A stretch of 17,674 nucleotides of DNA. Source: Dehalococcoidales bacterium. GTDB taxonomy: Bacteria; Chloroflexota; Dehalococcoidia; Dehalococcoidales; UBA5760. Of the stretch, positions 1 to 9,200 are shown one piece after another. The notes beneath the pieces are model-generated. The model saw only the letters and a program-made list of their open reading frames with translations, was not told the origin of the DNA and did no database searches. The stretch is from contig JAQTTS010000014.1 in NCBI GenBank assembly GCA_028710655.1, positions 1 to 17,674 on the forward strand, given 5' to 3'. The translations under genes were made by a program, and so were the position numbers. Numbering within the stretch: position 1 is the stretch's first letter; every line of letters starts with the position of its first letter.

Positions 1-2
1 AA

Positions 3-323
3 TTGCACGGGAGGCATGGCCGCTATCAGGCCATGCCTTCGACAAAGGCCCGCACGTTTATCCCCAGGACGGAATGGTTATATCCGCCTACCCCGACAAC
101 GGCCCCCGTGGGTGGTGATGCAATCAGGGTGGTTCAAGGAACCGGCAGGATGCCCGCCAATCCATATTTGCGGCAGGCGTGGGAAATAACGAAATTTGGC
201 ATCATGCGGATCTTTACGGATGAAATGCGGAAAGAGCTTGAAAAGGCGGCGGCAAGACTGGCGAAGAAGGCAGAGCGTGGAACACTAACGAAGCGGCAAC
301 GGGAAGGGTTGTTGAAGCGATGA
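3..323 (+). CDS. HK97 gp10-like head-tail joining protein (partial, 5' end outside window)
   Basis: The frame is open to the left edge, and the first possible start (TTG at 3) is probably not the true one, so this is the C-terminal part of a longer protein. The visible part contains a GTGRMPANPYLRQAWE stretch followed by a charged helix rich in K, E and A. This resembles the C-terminus of HK97 gp10-type head-closure/tail-completion proteins, where a glycine-threonine turn leads into a P-x-L-R-x-A-x-E motif. The next gene starts in an ATGA overlap at 320-323, so the two are translationally coupled. Position directly upstream of a DUF3168-type gene and the tail tube gene fits a role at the head-tail interface. 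The family call rests on the C-terminus only. Confidence 0.6.
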   Translation: MHGRHGRYQAMPSTKARTFIPRTEWLYPPTPTTAPVGGDAIRVVQGTGRMPANPYLRQAWEITKFGIMRIFTDEMRKELEKAAARLAKKAERGTLTKRQREGLLKR

Positions 324-703
324 TTCTCGAATCGGCATTAAGGGCGGCGATCATAGCGGACGATGGCGTAAAGGCTGTCACGACCCGCTGTTACTACAAC
401 TACATTCCCCAGTCGCCGACCTATCCGCTCATCGTCATGCAGCGGGTGACGGGCAACCGTATTCACCATCTCGGCGGTCCCTCTGGTGTCGTGAGGCCAC
501 GGTTTCAGATTGAGGCGTGGGCCGAAACATACGCAGCGGCGAAGGGGTTGGCAAATCTCATCAGGGCGGCCCTCGATGGTAAGGAACACACGCAGGGCGG
601 CGTGACGTTCTCCTGCTTATCACAAGCGGAGATTGATGGATATGAGGACACGGTGGAGGCGCACCGTATAATACAGGACTACTCGGTGCGATCCACCGAA
701 TAA
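320..703 (+). CDS. DUF3168-type tail terminator / tail completion protein
   Basis: This 127-residue protein has the size and layout of DUF3168 (gp17-like) tail completion proteins. An N-terminal helix (ESALRAAIIADDGVKA) is followed by a YPLIVMQRV strand, an RPRFQIEAWA strand and a helix of the AAAKGLANLIRAALDG kind, with a final strand containing IIQDYSV. In this family the protein caps the tail tube and helps join it to the head. The ATG lies in an ATGA overlap with the preceding gp10-like gene. An AAGGAGG ribosome binding site for the tail tube gene follows its stop codon. The order gp10-like, DUF3168, tail tube is standard in siphovirus genomes and supports the call. Confidence 0.75.
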   Translation: MILESALRAAIIADDGVKAVTTRCYYNYIPQSPTYPLIVMQRVTGNRIHHLGGPSGVVRPRFQIEAWAETYAAAKGLANLIRAALDGKEHTQGGVTFSCLSQAEIDGYEDTVEAHRIIQDYSVRSTE

Positions 704-720
704 CAAGGAGGAACTACACG

Positions 721-1356
721 ATGGCGATACTTGACGGACAGGGAACAACGCTGGAAATTGGGACGGGATCAAGCGGAGGGGCGAAAAAAATAACCGCCGT
801 ATCCCTTACAAATCCCATGATTTTAACCTCCGTGGCCCACGGATTGTCAAATGGTGATTTGGTTACCGCCGCGCTGTTTGCGGGTGATGATGCGGCATCA
901 ATTAACTCCAATACCTACGTCGTGAAATATGCCACAACCGACACCTTTGCCATTGCGCTGGATGCGAGCGCGTTGACAATCACCGACAATACAGGCACAG
1001 CCACAATGACACCGGCCGAATGGGCGACGGTCGGAGTGATTACCAATTTCAACATCAACCCAACATCATCTGAGCGAGACAGAACGACGTTGGCTGATAC
1101 TGAAAGGGTATGGAAGCGTGGGATACGTGACGGTGGCCCCATGTCGTTCAGTCTCTTTTGGGACCATTTGGACACCGGGCTGGATGCTGTTGTCACCGCC
1201 TATGAAGCCGACGCTGAAGATTTGAACTTCAGGATCACCTTTTCTGATGCTGAAACCATCACCCTCAAAAACGGGTATGTCATCGACTACACGCTTTCGG
1301 GTGATGTTGACAGCGATGCAACGGGCGCAATTACGATCAGGGGCACGGTGGTGTGA
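721..1356 (+). CDS. Major tail tube protein with an inserted FCCH-like domain
   Basis: This 211-residue protein sits where the tail tube gene (lambda V position) is expected and has a strong AAGGAGG site about 10 bases upstream. The tube-like core appears to be residues 1-22 plus about 97-211, with the expected mix of beta strands (GVITNFNINPT, MSFSLFWD, LNFRITFSD, IDYTLSG, AITIRGTVV). Residues about 23-96 look like a separate beta-rich module with the pattern ITAVSLTNPMILTSVAHGLSNGD, then NSNTYVVKYATTDTFAIAL. This recalls the ubiquitin-activating-E1 FCCH-like domain often annotated in phage structural proteins. It would decorate the tail surface. Stop TGA overlaps the next ATG (TGATG). The tube role is inferred mainly from position and size; the inserted-module call is from pattern memory. 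Confidence 0.75.
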   Translation: MAILDGQGTTLEIGTGSSGGAKKITAVSLTNPMILTSVAHGLSNGDLVTAALFAGDDAASINSNTYVVKYATTDTFAIALDASALTITDNTGTATMTPAEWATVGVITNFNINPTSSERDRTTLADTERVWKRGIRDGGPMSFSLFWDHLDTGLDAVVTAYEADAEDLNFRITFSDAETITLKNGYVIDYTLSGDVDSDATGAITIRGTVV

Positions 1357-1703
1357 TGGTAACCGGGGAGAGGGTAGTTGACATCGGTGGAGAAGCGGTG
1401 ACGTTGCGCTACACCTGGCGGCAACTGGCGAAAGTTGAGGCCGAGTTTGGGGATGCTCCCAACCTGTTCGAGATTGAAACCCTTGCACGGGTAGCCGCCA
1501 TCGGTATTGACCGCCCCGAATGGACCCCGGAGAGGATCATTGAACTCTCCCCTCCCATGGTTCCATTTATCAGGGCGGTTGATGAGGCGGTAAAGTTGGC
1601 TTACTTCGGGAACGAAGCAGTACCAGCAGAGGCAGAAAAAAAAAGCCTCCCCCCGAAGGATGGATTGTTCAGGCGTTTGGGGCGGCTGTTCAGGCAGGGA
1701 TAA
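1356..1703 (+). CDS. Tail assembly chaperone, short form (lambda G-like / GTA gp10-like)
   Basis: This 115-residue protein lies between the tail tube and tape measure genes, the position of the lambda G gene. It has a small beta N-terminus (ERVVDIGGEAVTLRYTW) and a helical middle with the pattern RQLAKVEAEFG, as in gene-transfer-agent gp10/TAC proteins that bind the tape measure during tail assembly. The start is ATG at 1356 in a TGATG overlap; a GTG directly before it (1353) is possible but less likely. The zero frame continues past an A9 run (1636-1644) and ends at TAA 1701-1703 with a basic tail (RRLGRLFRQG). The A9 run allows a -1 shift into the T-like frame, so this is probably the shorter of two products. 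Confidence 0.75.
   Translation: MVTGERVVDIGGEAVTLRYTWRQLAKVEAEFGDAPNLFEIETLARVAAIGIDRPEWTPERIIELSPPMVPFIRAVDEAVKLAYFGNEAVPAEAEKKSLPPKDGLFRRLGRLFRQG
1636..1644 (+). other. Programmed -1 ribosomal frameshift site (A9 run)
   Basis: Nine consecutive A residues occur in the chaperone gene. In the zero frame they read GAA AAA AAA AGC, giving a slippery heptamer A AAA AAA at 1637-1643; re-pairing one base back enters the T-like frame. An AGAGG at 1628-1632 lies upstream at a spacing that could act as a stimulatory Shine-Dalgarno-like element. I see no convincing stable downstream pseudoknot. The mechanism is established for lambda G/GT and many siphoviruses; its use here is inferred from the two open frames and the conserved residues between the slip site and the first ATG. 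Confidence 0.75.
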
Positions 1704-1924
1704 GTCCCGTTGAGTTTTGGGACATGACCCCGTTCCTAACGAGAAAGGCCATTACCGCGTTGACTGATGGGCGCAACACTCAAGCGTGGATGATAGCGGC
1801 ACTGTCGCGGTCTAAGAAGATGCCAGCACTCCACGAGATAACCAGCAAGAAGGTGGTGGTGAGGGAGAACATGGAGGCTGATCTGAAGAAAGCTCTCGGC
1901 GCACGGAGGAAAAAACGTGGCTAA
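1643..1924 (+). CDS. Tail assembly chaperone, T-like part made by -1 frameshift (GT-type fusion)
   Basis: This frame is -1 relative to the short chaperone and is open from the A9 run to the TAA at 1922-1924. After a -1 slip it reads KPPPEGWIVQAFGAAVQAG, then ISPVEFWDMTPFLTRKAI. The S-P-x-E-F-W-x-M-T-P stretch is typical of the T-like half of tail chaperones and lies upstream of the first ATG (1724), so the conserved sequence is only translated by frameshifting. The fusion with residues 1-96 of the upstream frame would be about 189 residues. An independent start at ATG 1724 has no convincing ribosome binding site. The family (lambda G/GT) uses the fusion to load tube subunits on the tape measure. 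Confidence 0.75.
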   Translation, partial: KPPPEGWIVQAFGAAVQAGISPVEFWDMTPFLTRKAITALTDGRNTQAWMIAALSRSKKMPALHEITSKKVVVRENMEADLKKALGARRKKRG

Positions 1925-3827
1925 TCCGATTGGTTCAGTAAGAGCCGAAATGTCCGCGGGGTGGGCGGGATTCAAGGCCGACATGGGGAAGGCCCGCCGT
2001 GCGGTACAGGAGAACGCGACCGGCATGAGCCGTGCTATGGACGCGGTCAAAAAGAAGTTCACCGAAACCGCCCAAGCAATCAACCGCTTCGGTGGGTATG
2101 CTGTCGCTGGTGCCGCCGTTGCGATGGTGGCCTTTGTCAAGCAGCAGATAGATGTCGCGGACAAGATGGGCAAGCTGGCCCAACAGACCGGAACAACCTC
2201 CGAGTTCCTCTCGTCGATGGGTCTTGTGGCCTCACAGACCGGAACATCCCTTGAGTCAATCGCCAAGGGTACGCAACGCCTCGCAATGAACATGAACGAC
2301 ATGAGGCGTGGCGTGGGCGATGCAAAAGAAGCCTTTGAAATGCTCGACCTGTCCGTTGTCAGAAATGACGGAACGCTGAAAAACTCCGAAACAGTCATGA
2401 AGGCGGTCGCCGACCGCTTCGCAGGGATGGAAGATGGTGCCGACAAGACGGCACTTGCCATGAGGCTCTTCGGTCGTGCCGGTGCGGAACTTATCCCCAT
2501 GCTCAACCAGGGGAGCGCCGGGATTGAAGATTTGCAGAAAAAAGCCAAGGAGATGGGCCTGGTCATATCAACAGAGACGGCACTCCAAGCCGCCTACCTG
2601 AACGATCAGCTTGACCTTTTGAAAAAATCCGCTACTGGAGCGGGGCGTTCAATAGCCCTTAGCCTGATCCCCTGGCTCAATGAAGCCTTTGAAACGATAA
2701 AGTATGCCAAGGAGGAATCTGGAACCCTCATGGCGGCATGGGTGGCCTTGGGTGCGGTCGGTGATGCTGTATTTGGGAAGTCGGCACAACAAAAAATTAA
2801 TGCCTTGAGGCGCGAACTGGAATTACTTGAGTGGGAAGCCGCCGCCGTACCTGACCTTGGAATACCCGGACAGGCCGGAAGGGATAAGAGAATACAGGCT
2901 ATCAAGGATGAGCTTGCCGCACTTGAGAGAGGGCAGGAAGCCCAACAGCAACGCATAGAGCAGTCTATCAAGAAAGCAGAACAGGAGGCTGAGGCCCGCC
3001 GGAAAAACACAGAAGAGCTGATCCTGCAGAACGAGGCGCGGATTAATGCTGATGCGGAAGCGGCAAAAGCCCAAGACGCAAAAAACAAACTCCTGCAAGA
3101 AGAAGCGGATCTCCGCGAGGAGCTATACGAATGGTCTGTTGCTGGCTGGATTGCAGAGGACGAGTGGCGTCGGGCTTCGATTGAGGGGGCGAAGGAATCT
3201 ATTGCGGCACTGAAGGAACAGCGGGACGCCATACAGGAAATTATTGACGAGGGGAAAAATCAGTTTGAGGAATTAAAACGAGTCATCGACGGATGGGGCA
3301 AGGACTCAGCCGCCGCAATAGCCGATTTCGCCATGAGGGGTGAAACCTCCTTCCGCGACATGATTGACTCGATGATTAACGATCTCTTGAGGATGATGGT
3401 GTATCAGAACATTACCAAGCCGTTGTTTGGCTTTGTGGGCGGCCTCTTTGGCAGCGCTCACGGCAACGCCTTCCAGAACGGCAACGTCATCCCCTTCGCA
3501 AAGGGCGGGATTGTATCACAGCCGACCATATTCCCGATGGCCCAAGGTGCTGGCCTGATGGGTGAAGCGGGCCCGGAGGCCATATTACCGTTGACCCGGA
3601 TCGGTGGGGACTTGGGCGTGAAGTCAACCGGCGGCGGGGCAGTCGTGAACATCTATAACAATGTGGGAGCCGATGTGAGAACCGAAGAAAGGCAAACGGC
3701 TGGAGGCATAGAAATTGACGTATTGATTGATCAGGCCGTGGCTAAGAAGCTCGGCACATTCGGAAGTCAGTCCAACAAGGCGATGCGTCAGAGCTTCGGG
3801 GCGCGTCAACAGTTGACGGGGAGATAA
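1917..3827 (+). CDS. Tail length tape measure protein
   Basis: This 636-residue protein starts with GTG at 1917 behind a GGAGG site (1905-1909), overlapping the end of the T-like frame. It is rich in Ala, Glu and Lys. Hydrophobic stretches near residues 59-75 and 270-290 and long charged helices about 294-430 are as expected for a tape measure. The C-terminus has the GNVIPFAKGGIVSQPT and GLMGEAGPEAILPLTR motifs, the hallmark end of lambda H-like tape measures. In this family the protein lines the tail tube, sets its length and takes part in DNA passage. The length is modest, so a fairly short siphovirus tail is inferred. Several long minus-strand open frames under it are composition shadows. 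Confidence 0.93.
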   Translation: MANPIGSVRAEMSAGWAGFKADMGKARRAVQENATGMSRAMDAVKKKFTETAQAINRFGGYAVAGAAVAMVAFVKQQIDVADKMGKLAQQTGTTSEFLSSMGLVASQTGTSLESIAKGTQRLAMNMNDMRRGVGDAKEAFEMLDLSVVRNDGTLKNSETVMKAVADRFAGMEDGADKTALAMRLFGRAGAELIPMLNQGSAGIEDLQKKAKEMGLVISTETALQAAYLNDQLDLLKKSATGAGRSIALSLIPWLNEAFETIKYAKEESGTLMAAWVALGAVGDAVFGKSAQQKINALRRELELLEWEAAAVPDLGIPGQAGRDKRIQAIKDELAALERGQEAQQQRIEQSIKKAEQEAEARRKNTEELILQNEARINADAEAAKAQDAKNKLLQEEADLREELYEWSVAGWIAEDEWRRASIEGAKESIAALKEQRDAIQEIIDEGKNQFEELKRVIDGWGKDSAAAIADFAMRGETSFRDMIDSMINDLLRMMVYQNITKPLFGFVGGLFGSAHGNAFQNGNVIPFAKGGIVSQPTIFPMAQGAGLMGEAGPEAILPLTRIGGDLGVKSTGGGAVVNIYNNVGADVRTEERQTAGGIEIDVLIDQAVAKKLGTFGSQSNKAMRQSFGARQQLTGR

Positions 3828-3829
3828 AT

Positions 3830-4189
3830 ATGGCAGTGCCAGCATGGGATAGCGATCTACCGCAAACATTATTCGTAAACGGTTATGGCCAGTCCTACCC
3901 GAATGTGACTATCAAGTCTGATATGGACGCTGGCCCTGCGAAAGTACGCCGAAGGTTCACGGCGGGGGTGGAGCCTGTTTCCGGCACGATGATAATGGAT
4001 GCCACGGAACTGGCGGCATTGGATACGTTCTACAATACGACATTGCTTGGCGGTTCTCTACGGTTCTCCTGGACAAAGCCCCCCGCTCATTCCGTGGCCT
4101 GTGAGATGCGATTTACCGCGCCGCCGACGTGGACGGCGATTGAGCCGGGGATGTATCAGGTGAGCATGTCATTCGAGGTGCTCCCATGA
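3830..4189 (+). CDS. Minor tail / tail tip protein (lambda M-like)
   Basis: This 119-residue protein follows the tape measure, the lambda M position. It contains the pattern VPAWDSDLPQTLFVNGYGQ at the start, then DAGPAKVRRRFTAGVEPVSG, and ends with a QVSMSFEVLP strand. I recognise this arrangement as a common small tail tip family in siphoviruses and gene-transfer-agent-like clusters. It is likely beta-rich and probably joins the distal tube end to the tip complex. A GGGGAG site precedes the ATG, and the gene ends in an ATGA overlap with the next gene, showing translational coupling. The exact equivalence with lambda M is inferred from order and size, not proven. Confidence 0.7.
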   Translation: MAVPAWDSDLPQTLFVNGYGQSYPNVTIKSDMDAGPAKVRRRFTAGVEPVSGTMIMDATELAALDTFYNTTLLGGSLRFSWTKPPAHSVACEMRFTAPPTWTAIEPGMYQVSMSFEVLP

Positions 4190-5835
4190 CCACGACTTCA
4201 TTGAACTTCCGTGAAGCTGCTTTCGCGCAGGAAACAGGCCGGGTTCCGATTGCCCTGATTACTCTGTCCCATGCAGACCTTGCCGACGATATCAGAATCA
4301 GCACAGATCCGACGCAGAGACTAGGAGACCTATCCCATACAGAGCAGACAGCCGCCGACTGGAACACCGGTGAACTGGACGGGCTGGAAGCTGACGGAGA
4401 CGATCTGGTGCTGTCATCTGCGGTTGTCGCCTCCGGTTCCATCGCCGCCGGTGACAACAAACTTGACTATACCGCAGACAATGCTTTCGTTGAGTTCGGC
4501 GTTGATATCTCCTTATACCAGACAGGCAGACATGCTATTAAGGTCACCGACTCGGCTGGCAAATCCGCTTCGGGCTTCCTCCACAGCGTTGCGCCGGGCG
4601 GGGAGACGTTGGGGGGTAGGCTCAGTCCTGACAATAATGCTATAAGCGATGGTGGAACTGAGGCCGATGCAACTACAGGATGGGGTCCCCGATCTGGTAC
4701 TGACACCTTTGAATCTACTGGTGCGGGAACGCCTAATGTTGGGTCGTACCATTTTCATGTCGTAGCATCCAATTCTTGGGAAGGGTTTTCCCGAAATAAT
4801 AGCGAATCTGAACGAACAACTGGACAAGTATATAAAATAGCGTATGACACTAAAGTCATATCAGGCACTTTGAAGATGCAAATAGCGGGTCCGAGTTTCA
4901 ATATCTCAAATGACCACACAACCTGCGCTTACACCAGTGCCTCTCTGTATTACATGGGAAGAGGCGAGACAGGTATTGTGTATGCGCGCTCTTCTGTTGG
5001 AGCTGGTGAATTTTATATAGATAATGAAGGTGTTTATCAAGTCACCGACTGCGCCGCTACGGGTGCCCTGATCGTCTCCACCCTCGGCGGCTCTACGAGA
5101 TCATGGACAAGTGTTGACACAGGCTTCAACCCGAACTTGGCTTGTACGTATGAAATATCTCGAATCGACGGCACCCGGCTTTCCCCTCCCGTGGATCTGA
5201 CCTCTGTCGGCACGGCAACGGGCAGCACGATAGAATGGACAGCAGACGTGCCGGAGAACACCACCCTGACAATCTATTCCGGCCTGTCTGAATCGGATGA
5301 GGAAGAACCCGCATCGTGGGATGAATGCACGTCCGGGGAATCGATACCGTCTGTCACCCTGACGGATATGGCCGGTAAATACCTCTGGCTGAAGCAGTAT
5401 ATGACAACCGCTGAAGAGGGGGTATCGCCGTCGCTATCCTCGATCTCTGTTGGGATCACGGGCGATTATACCACCGACACGCAAAAGGTGTACGGCACGG
5501 TATCAGATGGCGACACCTACGTTTTCCTCCCCGTGCGGATCAAACTCCCCGACGATACCGATGAGGGACCGGGAGAGATGCAGATCGAGATCGACAACAT
5601 TCATCGGGCTTACACTGAGACAATTCGAAGCGTCTACACGCCGGTGACGTGTCGTGTAGATATTGTGATGGACAACGCTCTTGACACGATTGATGCAAGC
5701 TGGCCGGAATTTCAGCTAGTGAATATCAGCTATAACGCAACGACGATCACCGGGACGCTTCGGCTTGAGACGCTTGAGTCTGAGCCATTCCCGGCGGGGG
5801 CGTTTGTGCCGTCGTATTTTCCGGGGCTGTTTTGA
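4186..5835 (+). CDS. DUF1833-type tail tip protein split by a large carbohydrate-binding-like insertion (L-like position)
   Basis: This 549-residue protein occupies the lambda L position. Residues 1-50 (with VPIALITLSHADL) and 435-549 (with FLPVRIKLPDD, EMQIEIDNI and the ending PAGAFVPSYFPGLF) read like the two ends of a DUF1833 phage tail protein, normally a continuous domain. Between them are about 380 extra residues. Residues about 147-288 resemble a jelly-roll carbohydrate-binding module (pattern TGWGPRSGTDTFES, NVGSYHFHVVAS, GQVYKIAYDT). Residues about 331-430 form an adhesin-like beta module (SPPVDLTSVG, TIEWTADVPENTTLTIYSG, KYLWLKQYM). The DNA for the first module is clearly AT-richer than its flanks. 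Overlaps: ATGA at the start, TGATG with the NlpC/P60 gene. Receptor or surface-glycan binding is an inference. Confidence 0.7.
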   Translation: MTTTSLNFREAAFAQETGRVPIALITLSHADLADDIRISTDPTQRLGDLSHTEQTAADWNTGELDGLEADGDDLVLSSAVVASGSIAAGDNKLDYTADNAFVEFGVDISLYQTGRHAIKVTDSAGKSASGFLHSVAPGGETLGGRLSPDNNAISDGGTEADATTGWGPRSGTDTFESTGAGTPNVGSYHFHVVASNSWEGFSRNNSESERTTGQVYKIAYDTKVISGTLKMQIAGPSFNISNDHTTCAYTSASLYYMGRGETGIVYARSSVGAGEFYIDNEGVYQVTDCAATGALIVSTLGGSTRSWTSVDTGFNPNLACTYEISRIDGTRLSPPVDLTSVGTATGSTIEWTADVPENTTLTIYSGLSESDEEEPASWDECTSGESIPSVTLTDMAGKYLWLKQYMTTAEEGVSPSLSSISVGITGDYTTDTQKVYGTVSDGDTYVFLPVRIKLPDDTDEGPGEMQIEIDNIHRAYTETIRSVYTPVTCRVDIVMDNALDTIDASWPEFQLVNISYNATTITGTLRLETLESEPFPAGAFVPSYFPGLF

Positions 5836-6224
5836 TGGATGACTATATCGGTATTCCGTTTGTTAAGGATCGAGGGGATAGGCAAGGCTGCGACTGTTGG
5901 CGTCTTATCGTCCTTGTCTACCGGGAGCGACTGGGAATTGAATTACCAGACTTCGCCGGGGCATTCGTGGACGGTTCCCTTGCCTCATTGAAGAGGGTAT
6001 CGAGGATGATCCGGGACGGCAAGCAGGCATGGGAACGCGTTGACAAGCCGCAACCGTATGATGTGATTCTGCTCCGCACTGGCGATATGGTTTATCACGT
6101 TGGCCTGGTTATCGACAGGAAGCGGATGCTCCATGTCATGGAAGGCATTAACTCTACAATTGAGGAATATACTGGAATCCAATGGAAGCAAAAGGTTGAG
6201 GGGTTCTATCGCTATGCAGGATAG
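5835..6224 (+). CDS. NlpC/P60 peptidase, tail-associated (lambda K-like)
   Basis: This protein of about 129 residues has the NlpC/P60 pattern. A catalytic cysteine lies in GCDCWRLIVLVY (C21 from the chosen start), followed by a PYDVILLRTGD strand-turn and the catalytic histidine in VYHVGLVI (H88), with a second histidine in the following MLHVMEG. This corresponds to the cysteine peptidase half of lambda K and of many tail tip complexes, which cut peptidoglycan peptides or serve tail assembly. The start is ATG 5835 in a TGATG overlap; an in-frame TTG at 5832 is less likely. The 3' end overlaps the next gene by 11 bases. It is the usual partner between L-like and J-like proteins. Confidence 0.88.
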   Translation: MDDYIGIPFVKDRGDRQGCDCWRLIVLVYRERLGIELPDFAGAFVDGSLASLKRVSRMIRDGKQAWERVDKPQPYDVILLRTGDMVYHVGLVIDRKRMLHVMEGINSTIEEYTGIQWKQKVEGFYRYAG

Positions 6225-9200
6225 CCGTGAAATCATAGTCAGCCCGATGGCATTCCACGCACCGAAAGTCGTGAATGTCGCTCACGGCTCGACGATCCGG
6301 GACATTGTGCATCAGCTATACCCGGATACATACGTCATTGTTGAGATCGACGGTGTGCCGATCCCTCGGGATCAGTGGAACCTAATACCTCCGGTTGACT
6401 CCCATGTTCTGATTTCCGTTCCTCTGCACGGTGGCGGTGGTGGGAAAAATCCCCTGCGAACCCTCCTGACGATAGCTGTTATCGTGGCGGCAACGGTAGT
6501 GACCGGCGGGGCGTTGGGGCCTGTATTGGGTCCAGCCTTTGGGGCGGGGACTATGGGGGCTTCTATTGCTGGTGCGGTCACCCTAACAGCTGGCATGATG
6601 CTCACTAATGCCATTGCCCCGATCCGATTTGGTAGCACAGGACCGACGACCCGCCAAACCTATAAAGACTCTCCCACGTATTCCATCGGCGCAAACCAGA
6701 ACCAGGAGAACAAATGGGGTTCTGTGCCCGTAATGCTCGGGACGCATAAAGTGTACCCACCGCTCGGGGCGTCATCCTACACAGAGCTGGTCGGCTCCGA
6801 CGAATATCTGCGGATGCTGCTCGTGTGGGGGTATGGGCCGCTGGATGTGTCAGATATTAAGATCGGTGACACACTCCTGTCGTCGTACTCTGATGTTGAG
6901 ATCGAAACAAATGAAGGCTGGTCAACTGACACGCCATTGACGCTCTTTCCCTCATCCGTGTCCCAGACGGCTATTTCAGTTAAGCTGACGTACGCTGCCG
7001 GACAGATAACCCGGACAGCGGAAGCGAATGTAGATGAATTGTCCTGTGAAGTCTCGTTCCCTCGGGGGTTGGTACGGTATGGAGCGGACGGCAACCGCTA
7101 CGAAAAAGTTGTCCGGGTACTGGTAGAATATCGGGAAGTTGGTGGTGGTGCGTGGACGACGGTTGAAAATAAAGTGTTCACCGACATTACAACCTCTGCA
7201 ATCCGGTACGGCTGGCGATGGACGGTTGACAATACAAAGCAATACGAAATTGCCATGACCCGCGTCACCGTTGATTCCACGGATGACAAGATCATCGATG
7301 AAGTCTATTGGACGTATCTCAGGAGCATCAAAACGACTTATCCTATATCATTCCCGCATAATCTGGCGGTGACGGCTCTCCGAATTAAGGCGACCGACCA
7401 GTTGAGCGGACAGTTGAGCAATATCAATGGTGTTATCTCATCATATTGTCCTGTCTGGGATGACGTGGCAGAGGAATGGGGTTCCGACGAAGCGGATTAT
7501 GAGATCACCAATAATCCAGCGGCCTTGATCCGTTGGGTGTTGACGTGTAACGCTAATGCTCGTGCCCGGACTGCTGCACAGATTGACGATGATACTCTCG
7601 GGGAGTTTTACGAATTCTGCGAGACCAATGGCTACGCATTCAACATGTACCGGGACTTTACGGCGTCCGTATTTGAGACCTGCCAGGACATTGCAGCGAC
7701 AGCGCGGGCTGCGGTCACCGTGAAGGACGGCCTGTGGTCGGTCGTCGCCGATACCGGAGATCAAACGCTTACGCAACATATTACGCCCCGGAATTCATGG
7801 GGGTTCAGCGCGGAAAAGCGGCTCTATAATCGCCCGCACGCGTTCAGGGTTCGCTTTCGGAATGAGGACAACGACTATAACGACGACGAACGGATAGTCT
7901 ATGATGACGGCTATAATTCGAGCAATGCCACCCTGTTTGAGTCCATCGAGTTTCCCGGCATTACCAATCCTGCTCTGATCTGGAAATTCGGCAGGTTTCA
8001 TATTGCACAGGCGCGGCTCCGGCCGGAAATGTACTCGCTCTATCAGGACTTTGAGCATCTTGTTTGCCGCCGTGGTGACAAAGTGCGGGTCTCTCATGAT
8101 ATCCCGCTGTGGGGGTCCGGCTGGGGCCGTGTGAAATCACTGGTGACTGACGGCGGGAACATCACCCACGTTGTGCTCGATGAGCTGGTGACAATGGAAG
8201 CTGGGAAGTCGTATGCCTGCCGTTTCAGGCTGGCAAACGGCGACACGCTGATATTGTCGGTCGTGACGGCAGTTGGAACGACAGCGACACTCGAACTCTC
8301 GACCCCCGTTGCCGAAGCATTTGGTCCGGAAGCCGGTGACTTGGCGATGTTCGGTGAAGCAGATAGCGAAACGGTTGAATTGCTGGTTCACTCTATTCAG
8401 CGGGCGGGGGATTACACAGCACAACTCTTCCTCGTTGATGTCGCATCTGACATTTACGACGCTGACACGGGCACTATTCCGGCATTTGATCCGCAGACAA
8501 CCGCGCCGGTCAATGAGCGTGAGGTTGCTCCGGCCACTCCCTTTATTGTCGGCATCGAAGCAGGCACGGCGGCCTTGGAAGTCAGCGGAAGCGCCGTCAT
8601 ATCGCGAATACTCGTCTACCTGTCACCGCCGACTGGAACGCTACGGATTAGGGGGTATCGGGCACGCTTCCGCTTGCAGGGCGAAGGGCCGTGGCGCTAT
8701 ACACAGGAGACTGATTCACTGACAATTCCGGTGTCACCAGTGCAGGATTTAAACAATTACGAGGTACAGGCGCAGGCCGTATCCATCTATGACGTGCATT
8801 CGAAATGGTCTGCGACTGAGACGGTCTACGTTACCGGACAGACTGATGTGCCGTCAGATGTGGAAGGATTTTCCGTCAACATATTGGATGGTGAAGCGCA
8901 CCTATCGTGGACGGCGGTGACGGATATTGATCTCTCGCATTATCGGATCAGATGGTCACCGGCTTTGGTAGGTGCATCATGGCTAGAGTCGGTCGATGTA
9001 ATACGGAAAGTCGGGAAGCCCGCAACGTCCGTCAGCGTCCCGGCAATGGTAGGGACGTATCTGATCAAGGCTGTGGATTTTGCCGGATTCGAGTCGGAGA
9101 ACGCGGCAACGCAAGGAACGACAATATCGGCAGTGCGGAATCTCAATTTTATCGAATCCCTCGATCAAGCAAATCCTGACTGGGACGGTGCATCGCGGGG

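Noticed and set aside
1736..3232. Two long minus-strand frames (276 and 208 codons) under the tape measure gene
   Set aside because: They are Ser/Ala-rich mirror products of an Ala/Glu/Lys-rich gene and lack recognisable domains. The plus-strand tape measure is certain.
6100..6213. N-terminal extension of the J-like protein from ATG 6100
   Set aside because: It would read the NlpC/P60 gene out of frame. ATG 6214 has a GAGGGG site and an N-terminus fitting I/J-like proteins.
8273..8722. 149-codon plus-strand frame inside the J-like gene
   Set aside because: It is an out-of-frame shadow, Arg/His/Ser-rich with no domain, in the middle of a well supported long gene.
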